Assembly: GCA_964017185.1 (NCBI GenBank) | Contig: OZ024870.1 | Span: forward strand, 66,898,312 to 66,962,311 | DNA length: 64,000 nucleotides | Origin: Rugalucina vietnamica | Lineage: Eukaryota > Mollusca > Bivalvia > Lucinida > Lucinidae | Direction: 5' to 3' | Shown: positions 44,101 through 53,100 of the stretch, in pieces | Layout of the letters: every line of letters begins with the position of its first letter | How positions within the stretch are numbered: position 1 is the first letter of the stretch | Notes under the pieces: model-generated | What the model saw: the letters and a program-made list of their open reading frames with translations, nothing else | Databases searched by the model: none | What the model was told of the DNA's origin: nothing | Translations under genes and position numbers: made by a program

Positions 44101-47100
44101 GTCGGACATTGACGATAATTTTCGTCTCGGTCCGACAAACAGATCGCCAACGCCGGACCGCATATCCGGTGTTATTTTCGGGCCGAACTAACCGTGTTCA
44201 AGACTGAGCAGCATGCCCATTCACGTACTGCAGTACCTAATTCACGTACAGAAGCTGCTCTGCACGCACAAATTACCTGCCGCTTACGAGTAAAAACGTG
44301 TACGAAGAAATAATGCACTTAGAGCACTTGGGCATGCTGGTGTTGAAAAAATTGACCAATCGTAAGGCGTGTTACAAAGCAATAATTGTCTTGGCTACAT
44401 GTTGCCAAATCTATAGGTCACTAAGAGGATTAAGTAGCCGAAACTGCTTTCTTGTAATATGTTGACTGAACACTGTTAGAGGATCTCAGTTTTAATTTCT
44501 ATTTACAGCTTCATACTTGAATTATACATTACTATACATGTACTTATGTTAAAACAATAAAGTATACTGTGCGAGTGTAAAAGATTTTGTTTTTCTCATA
44601 TACATTGTTGAAAATTTTCGGTCCTGTAAAATATTAGTCGGTCTGGTAAAAAGCCAGCCTTCACCAGACGGAATGTCTGGTAATGTCTGAAAAGTTTTGG
44701 CGAACACTGAACCAACCAACCAACAAAATTAAATCTTTCAAAAAAGTTGGTTTACAATACCTGATCTCCTCTGGCACTCGGCATTCTTCACACACCAGTT
44801 ACACGGCTGGATGTACGTCCATTTCTCTGGGGAGTGCTCGGTGAGACTCGCACCCTGACCCTGACTCAGGCACTCGTGGCAGGTCTTGAGGCTTGCACAA
44901 ATACCAGGACAGTCTGCCTTAGGGTAGTAGGTCTTGGTTTCTCGACACAGCTGAAATTGGACAAATCGTGAATTCACCATTTTTGCATTATCCACTGGTT
45001 CCCAGCTTAAAAATAATCAATATTGGAAATACAGGTAACCAGAACCACCCTGATCTCAAAGGTCAGGGGGGTTCTGGTTACCTGTATTTCCAATATTGAT
45101 TTTTTGGAGCTGGAAACCAGCTGATAATGCAAAAATGGTGAATAGTAATGATTCAGTGAAATGAGCCCTCACATGGGAAAATCAACAATCTTGGTTTCCG
45201 ACCAGGTCCACACAACTTGGCATGTACAGTCATTGAAAAATGCTAGAAACTTGAAATTTTGGATTTTAAAAGTAGAAGAGGAGTTGTACTATACGAGAAG
45301 TAAAAACAAAGGCACTGATCAGCTGTGCAGTAACTGCGCAGCCTATCTGCAACTTTGTTTTCGCCTATGCATTTTCTTGGTTTTCTTTTGTAGCTGCCCA
45401 AATATTAATGATTCTAATCTGTATCTTGAGTTTGGTTAAGCTACTTGGGGAAAAGAAATGAGCCGCCTCATGGGAAAACCAACAATCTGCATAGGCGAAA
45501 ACAAAGACGCAGATCAGCTTTGCGGTAACCGCGAAGCTGATCAGCGCCTTTGTTTTCGCTTCTCGGATAGTACAATTCCTCCTCTACATAACTCCAAAAT
45601 TTCAAGCTTCTAGCTCTTTTCTGTGCATGTACAGGCCGGTTTGTGTCAGACCTCTTCAGAAACCACATTGTTGGTTTTCCCATGAGGCGGCTCAAATGAT
45701 TACGCCATGACAGGCACTGTCTGGAATATCATACAGTCTTTGATTAACCCATATTTCACGAATGGATTCTCCCATCATTATCATTTGGGTGAGTCCACTT
45801 TCATTTTGAGGGTTTTCAGGTGTGATTTTAAAATTTTATTCAATTTTTTGATGAAAATTCTCCAAGCAAACAGTATAGCCCCAGATGTGACGCCGCAGAA
45901 CACGGCGTCCCATCTGGGGCTATACTGTTTGCCTATGTCCCATAAAAGGGACACCAGGCTTAAATGCGTTAAAACTTTATCATACATGGGTATTCCATAG
46001 CAATGATAGCATTATCACAAATGAGGTACATGTAGGTTTCAAACCCAGGACCTCTTACAGGACATTCTTCCACTAGGTAACCGTAACCAAAGTCCTTTAA
46101 AATTCCAGAATTCAACTTCATGTACTGCAATATGTAAATCTCTAACTTTTGCCCCTTTAAAGGTCAAAACTAGAATTGTCAGAGAATCTGACTATAGCCC
46201 CGCTTCTCAGCTTTTTTGCAGGGTGAAAAAAACAATGACAGGTAACTATCACAGGCTATCACAAGCTAGATCTCATCAATATTGATGCTCATACAAAATT
46301 TGGTCTGATTATGTCAATTCGTTCTCTGTCAAAATTTTGCGAAAAATGACGGGTAATAATCCAAAGCTAGATCTTGTCAATGATGATGTGCATACAAAAT
46401 TTAGACGGATTCTGTCAATTCGTTCTGAAGATATTGAGCGGAAACAAAATTCTGAAGTCAATCAAGGGCTGTTAACTCCGTCAAAATTTTGCAAAACATG
46501 ATGGGTAATAATCCAAAGCTAGATCTTGTCAATGATGATGTGCATACAAAATTTGGACGGATTCTGTCAATTCATTCTCCAGATATTGAGCGGAAATGAA
46601 ATTCTGATGTCAATCAAGGGCTGTAACTCCATCAAAATTTTGTGAAAAATGACGGGTAACAATCCCAAGCCAGATCTTGTCAATGTTGATGTGCATACAA
46701 AATTTGGTTGGATTCTGTCAATTCGTTCTCAAGATATTGAGCGGAAACAAAATTCTGACTTTAATTAAGGGCCATAACTCTGTCAAAATTTAACAAAAAC
46801 TGAAGGGTAACAATCCCAAGCTAGATCTTGTCAATGTTGATGTGCATACAAAATTTGGTCGGATTCTGTCAATGCGTTCTCAAGATATTGAGCGGAAACG
46901 AAATTCTGACGTCAATCAAGGGCCGTAACTCCATCAAAATTTTGCGAAAAATGACGGGTAACAATCACAAGCTAGATCTTGTCAATGATGATGTGCATAC
47001 AAAATTTGGTCCGATTCTGTCAATTTGTTCTCAAGATATTGAGCGGAAACGAAATTCTGACGTCAATCAAGGGCCATAACTCCGTCAAAATTTTGCGAAA

Positions 47101-50100
47101 AATGACGGGCAATAATCCCAAGCTAGATCTTGTCAATGTTGATGTGCATACAAAATTTGGTCGGATTCTGTCAATGCGTTCTCAAGATATTGAGCGGAAA
47201 CCAAATTCTGACGTTAATCAAGGGCCGTAACTCCATCAAAATTTTGCGAAAAATGACGTGCAACAATCCCAAGCTAGATCTTGTCAATGTTGATGTGCAT
47301 ACAAAATTTGGTCGGATTCTGTCAATTTGTTCTCAAGATATTCAGCGGAAACGAAATTCTGACGTCAATCAAGGGCCGTAACTCCGTCAAAATTTTGCAA
47401 AAAATAACAGGTAACAATCCCAAGCTAGATCATGTCAATGTTCATGTGCATACAAAATTTGGTCAGATTCTGTCAATGCGTTCTCAAGATATTGAGCAGA
47501 AACGAAATTCTGATGTCAATCAAGGGCCATAACTCCGTCAAAATTTTGCGAAAAATGACGGGTAACAATACCAAGCTAGATCCTGTCAATGATGATGTGC
47601 ATACAAAATTTGGTCCGATTCTGTCAATTCGTTCTCAAGATATTGAGCGGAAACGAAATTCTGACATCAATCAAGGGCCATAACTCCGTCAAAATTTTGT
47701 GAAAAATGACGGGTAATAATCCCAAGCTAGATCTTGTCAATGATGATATGCATACAAAATTTGGTCCGATTCTGTCAATTCATTCTCAAGATATTGAGCG
47801 GAAACGAAATTCTGACGTCACTCAAGGGCCATAACTCCGTCAAAATTTTGCGAAAAATGACGGGTAACAATCCCAAGCTAGATCTTGTCAATGTTGATGT
47901 GCATACAAAATTTGGTCCGATTCTGTCAATTCGTTCTCAAGATATTGAGCGGAAACGAAATTCTGACATCAATAAAGGGCCATAACTCCGTCAAAATTTT
48001 GCAAAAAATGACGGGTAACAATCCCAAGCTAGATCTTGTCAATGTTGATGTGCATACAAAATTTGGTCAGATTCGTTCAAGCCATTCTCAAGATAATGAA
48101 TGGAAACAAAAATGTCGGAAGGACGGAAGGACTGAATAACGGAATAACGGAATAACAGAATAACGGAATAACGGAATAACGGAACTACGGAAGGACAGGG
48201 TGAATCCAGTATAGCCCCCACTTTTTCAAAGCGGGGCTATAATAATAATCAGACAATTTAACAATTAAGTTGTCGAGCAACATTTTACTGTTATACCATC
48301 TGTTTCCGTGGTGGTTCTTCAAAGCACCAAAAGCAAAATATTGGCCTATTTGCTTCACTAAATTTTGATTAATGTTTCAAGGTTACTTAGTAATACTAAC
48401 ATGAGGCGGCCCCCGTGGCCGAGCAGTTAAGAGCGCTGTTTCTTAATCACTCGATCATCTCACCGCTGTGTCTGGTGTGGGTTCGAGCCCCGCTCTGGCC
48501 ACATGTGAGACAAGCTAAGTTCTGCTTGCTGGTGTGTCAGGTGGTTTTTCTCGGGGTTCTCCCGTTTTCGCCCCACCTACTGATTGGCCTGTCTCATATG
48601 AGCTGAAATAATCTTGTAAGGGACGTAAAACTGAATTAAAAAAAAAAAAAAAAAAAATACTAACATGTTGTTGTGTCCTGTGTATACAGCCTGCATTGTT
48701 GGTGGTTGATATGTTGTCACAATAGAAACATTCCGGGTTGTAGCCGCACTTGTCTATACGTGAGTAGTTCAAACAGAAATCCAGGTCTAGACTAGCCTCC
48801 GCCTACAATCAGATAAAACAATGTTAACAATAGAAACACTCCGGGTTGTAGCCGCACTTGTCTATATATACGTGAGTAGTTCAAACAGAAATCCAGGTCT
48901 AGACTAGCCTCCGCCTACAATAAGATAAAACAATGTTTACAATAGAAACATTCCGGGTTGTAGCTTCACTTGTCTATACGTGAGTAGTTCAAACAGAAAT
49001 CCAGGTCTAGACTAGCCTCTGCCTACAATCAGATAAAACAATGTTTACAATAGAAACATTCCGGGTTGTAGCCGCACTTGTCTATACGTGAATAGTTTAA
49101 ACAGAAATCCAGGTCTAGACTAGCCTCCGCCTACAATCAGATAAAACAATGTTTACAATAGAAACATTCCGGGTTGTAGCCGCACTTGTCTATACGTGAG
49201 TAGTTCAAACAGAAATCCAGGTCTAGACTAGCCTCCGCCTACAATCAGATAAAACAATGTTTACAATAGAAACATTCCTGGTTGTAGCCACACTTGTCTA
49301 TATGTGAGTAGTTCAAACAGAAATCCAGGTCTAGACTAGCCTCTGCCTACAATCAGATAAAACAATGTTTACAATAGAAACATTCCGGGTTGTAGCCACA
49401 CTTCTCTATACGTGAGTAGTTCAAACAGAAATCCAGGTCTAGACTAGCCTCCGCCTACAATCAGATAAAACAATGTTTACAATAGAAACATTCCGGGTTG
49501 TAGCCACACTTGTCTATACGTGAGTAGTTCAAACAGAAATCCAGGTCTAGATTAGCCTCCGCCTACAATCAGATAAAACAATGTTTACAATAGAAACATT
49601 CCGGGTTGTAGCCGCACTTGTCTATACGTGAGTAGTTCAAACAGAAATCCAGGTCTAGATTAGCCTCCGCCTACAATCAGATAAAACAATGTTTAAAATA
49701 GAAACATTCCGGGTTGTAGCCGCACTTGTCTATACGTGAGTAGTTCAAACAGAAATCCAGGTCTAGATTAGCCTCCGCCTACAATCAGATAAAACAATGT
49801 TTACAATAGAAACATTCCGAGTTGTAGCCGCACTTGTCTATACGTGAGTAGTTCAAACAGAAATCCAGGTCTAGACTAGCCTCCGCCTACAATCAGATAA
49901 AACAATGTTTACACAATAGAAACACTCTGGGTTGTAGCCACACTTGTCTAAACGTGAGTAGTTCAAACAGAAATCCAGGTCTAGACTAGCCTCCGCCTAC
50001 AATCAGATAAAACAATGTTCACAATAGAAACATTCCAGGATGTAGCCGCACTTGTCTATACGTGAGTAGTTCAAACAGAAATCCAGGTCTAGACTAGCCT

Positions 50101-53100
50101 CCGCCTACAATCAGATAAAACAATGTTCACAATAGAAACATTCCAGGATGTAGCCGCACTTGTCTATACGTGAGTAGTTCAAACAGAAATCCAGGTCTAG
50201 ACTAGCCTCCGCCTACAATGACAAGACAGTAGCTTTATTTTGTAGGGTATTTGGTGATAGACTCATGATGTTGAAGAAACTGATGAATCTTCTTTCTATT
50301 TGAGCCGCGACGCTAGAAAACTGGTCTTCGGGGTTTCCGACCAGGTGTAACACAAATCGGCTTGTACAATCACAGAAGCAGGCTAGACAATTGAAATTTT
50401 TGATTTCAGTAGAAGAGGAGTTGTACTATCCGAGTAGCGAAAACAAAGGCGCTGATCAGCTTCACAGTTACTGCGAAGCTGATCTGCGCCTTTGTTTTTG
50501 CATAGGCAAAAAATAAAAACGGTTTTCTCATGACACGGCGTATTTTATTTTCGTTTTTCCATAAATTTAACAATTCAAATAACGATGTTGTATCAAGTGA
50601 TGAAAAACATAAGGGCCCAATTGTTCAAAACTTTGTTAGCTTAAAGTCATCGTTTAAAACCTCAACTCAGTAAGTACATGCTGACTACATAAGCAAATGT
50701 TATTTTTGTTGATAAAATGCGAGAATCCTTTGCATTGCAAAGAATTCTCACATTTTTTTTTTCAACAAAAAATAACAGAGTATTTGCAATATTCATGTTT
50801 GAAATTTTGACGAACCGTTTACTAATGAATAACGATGTTAATTTTGAACAACTGGGCCTAAATTGGTGTATAAATTTTGTAAAAGCCTATGTTTCCAAAT
50901 TTGACCTTGCCGTAAAATAGGTCAAGGTCATCCAAGGGTCATCATTTTATCAAACTATGATGGGCTGAAGTCCCCGGTGCTACATACCAAGTTTCGTGGA
51001 AATCGGCCCACCGGTTCTGGAGAAGAAGATTTTTGAAGGGTTTTTACCATAGATGTGGCAGCCATCAGAAATGCCACTACCCAAGGAGGCTCCACATAAA
51101 ATTTCAACTAGATCGGCCAAGCAGTTTCAGAGAAGATCTTTGAAATTGTGGACGGACGGACGACGGACGGACGACGGATCATGGCCATCCTATAAGCTCA
51201 CCTTGTGAGCCTTCGGCTCAGGTGAGCTAATAAGCCTTTGCAGGAGAAAACCAACAATCTGGATTTCTGACCAGGTTCGACACAGACCAGGCAGTACAGA
51301 CAAACAAGCAGGCTAGAAGCTTGAAATTTTGGAATTAAGTAGAAGAGGAAATGTACAATCCGTGTAGCGAAAACAAAGGCACTGATCAGCTGTGAAGTTA
51401 CTGCCAAGCTGATCTGCGCCTTTGTTTTCGCCCATGCAGAGTGTTGGTTTTCTCCTGCAGTGGCTCAAATCAAAACACTGAAAGTTAGACTATCCAAATG
51501 TCAGAACTTAATGTTTTGATACTATTACCTGTGGTGGAGCAACGTACGACGGAAACTTGAAGGCCACCAGATCACCCCTAACATAGCCTGAGAATCCACC
51601 AGCTACTACCAACAGGTTACCATAGGCCACGGCAGCGACGTGACTGACACGACCACGTGGCGGCTTGTTGTCTATCTCCTCATCATATTCTGTAATGAAC
51701 CAAGGTCATTAAAACATAATATTTGAGCCACCTCGTGGGAAAACCAACAATGTGGTTTCCGAACAGGTCCGACACAAACTGGGCTGTACAGCCACAGAAG
51801 AAGGATAGAAGCTTGAAATTTCGGATTTAAGTAGAAGAGGAATTGTACTATCCGTGTAGCAAAAACAAAGACGCTGATCAGCTTCGCGGTTACCGCGAAG
51901 CTGATCTGTGTCTTTGTTTTCGCATATGCAAATTATTGGTTTTCTCATGAGGCGGCTCATATTTTTACACTTTTGTTGTGGTCTATTACAAATCATCACT
52001 AGATATCTAAAACTTGCTACAATAAAAGTTCATGTAGATAGAAAAATCTGAACTTAGATACATTGTAACTTTAAGGCTGAGACCCTTAAAAAGATTTTCA
52101 CTCAAAACAACTACACCTGGACCTCTTTATAACACTGTTCGTTACAACACAGTTTTGGATATAACACTGATCACTGTTGGACTCCAATTGTACTGTTTTG
52201 CTATATATATATGTCTATACATTTACTCTCGTTATAACACGGATCGGATAGCTAACACGGAAATTGGCTTGGACCCCAGCAATAGTGTTATAAAGAGGTT
52301 GACGTGTAATTATAAATATGTTAGTACATGTGCATTGGCACGCATCGTACAACACTGGGGTGTTTGACCGAATCAGTTCCTGGACTTTCTTTGATCACTT
52401 TCTGTAACTGAGCCGCCTCATGGGAAAACCAACAATCTGTATAGGCGAAAACAAAGGCGCAGATCAGCTTCGCTATACGGTTAGTTCACTTCCTCTTCTT
52501 CTTAAATCCAAAATTTCAAGCTTCTAGCCTGCTTCTGAGACTGTGCAGCCTGATTTGTGTCAGAACTGTTCGGAAACCACATTGTTGGTTTTCCCACAAG
52601 GCGGCTCAACTGTTTGGGTGGCAACAAATCTGCACTTTAAAGTTACAGAGAGCATTTTATCTTATTAGCAGTTAATTTGAAATCGACTTTCCCCACTAAA
52701 GAAAGATGTTTAACTGGCAATTTTATTCTTAAGTTATCAAGAAATAGCAAATTAGGTAGGCAAGTACCATACGTTTGTCATGTATGCAAAAATGAAAGAA
52801 TAAAACTGCAAAGATTACTTACTGCCCATTAGATAAGACACTCTGACCCAGGAGTGACAACCAAGGTGATACAAATATATCTGGTAATCGTAACACAGCT
52901 CATTGTCATGGTGAATGTGGGTGTTTCCACCATAAATTACCATATAGTTCCCCATAATAGCAGCTGAGTGGAATGATCTTTGACTAGGCGTGCCATTCTG
53001 TTTTTCTGGCTGTATGTATGACCAGATTTTATTGTCGATGTGAAATGCGTGAATCGCGTCCGTGTGTGTTCCGAACCTTGGTTGATCCTGGTGAGTGTAT

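Noticed and set aside
48404..48500. tRNA-Ser/Leu-like gene
   Set aside because: Head of a SINE with poly-A tail and target duplication.
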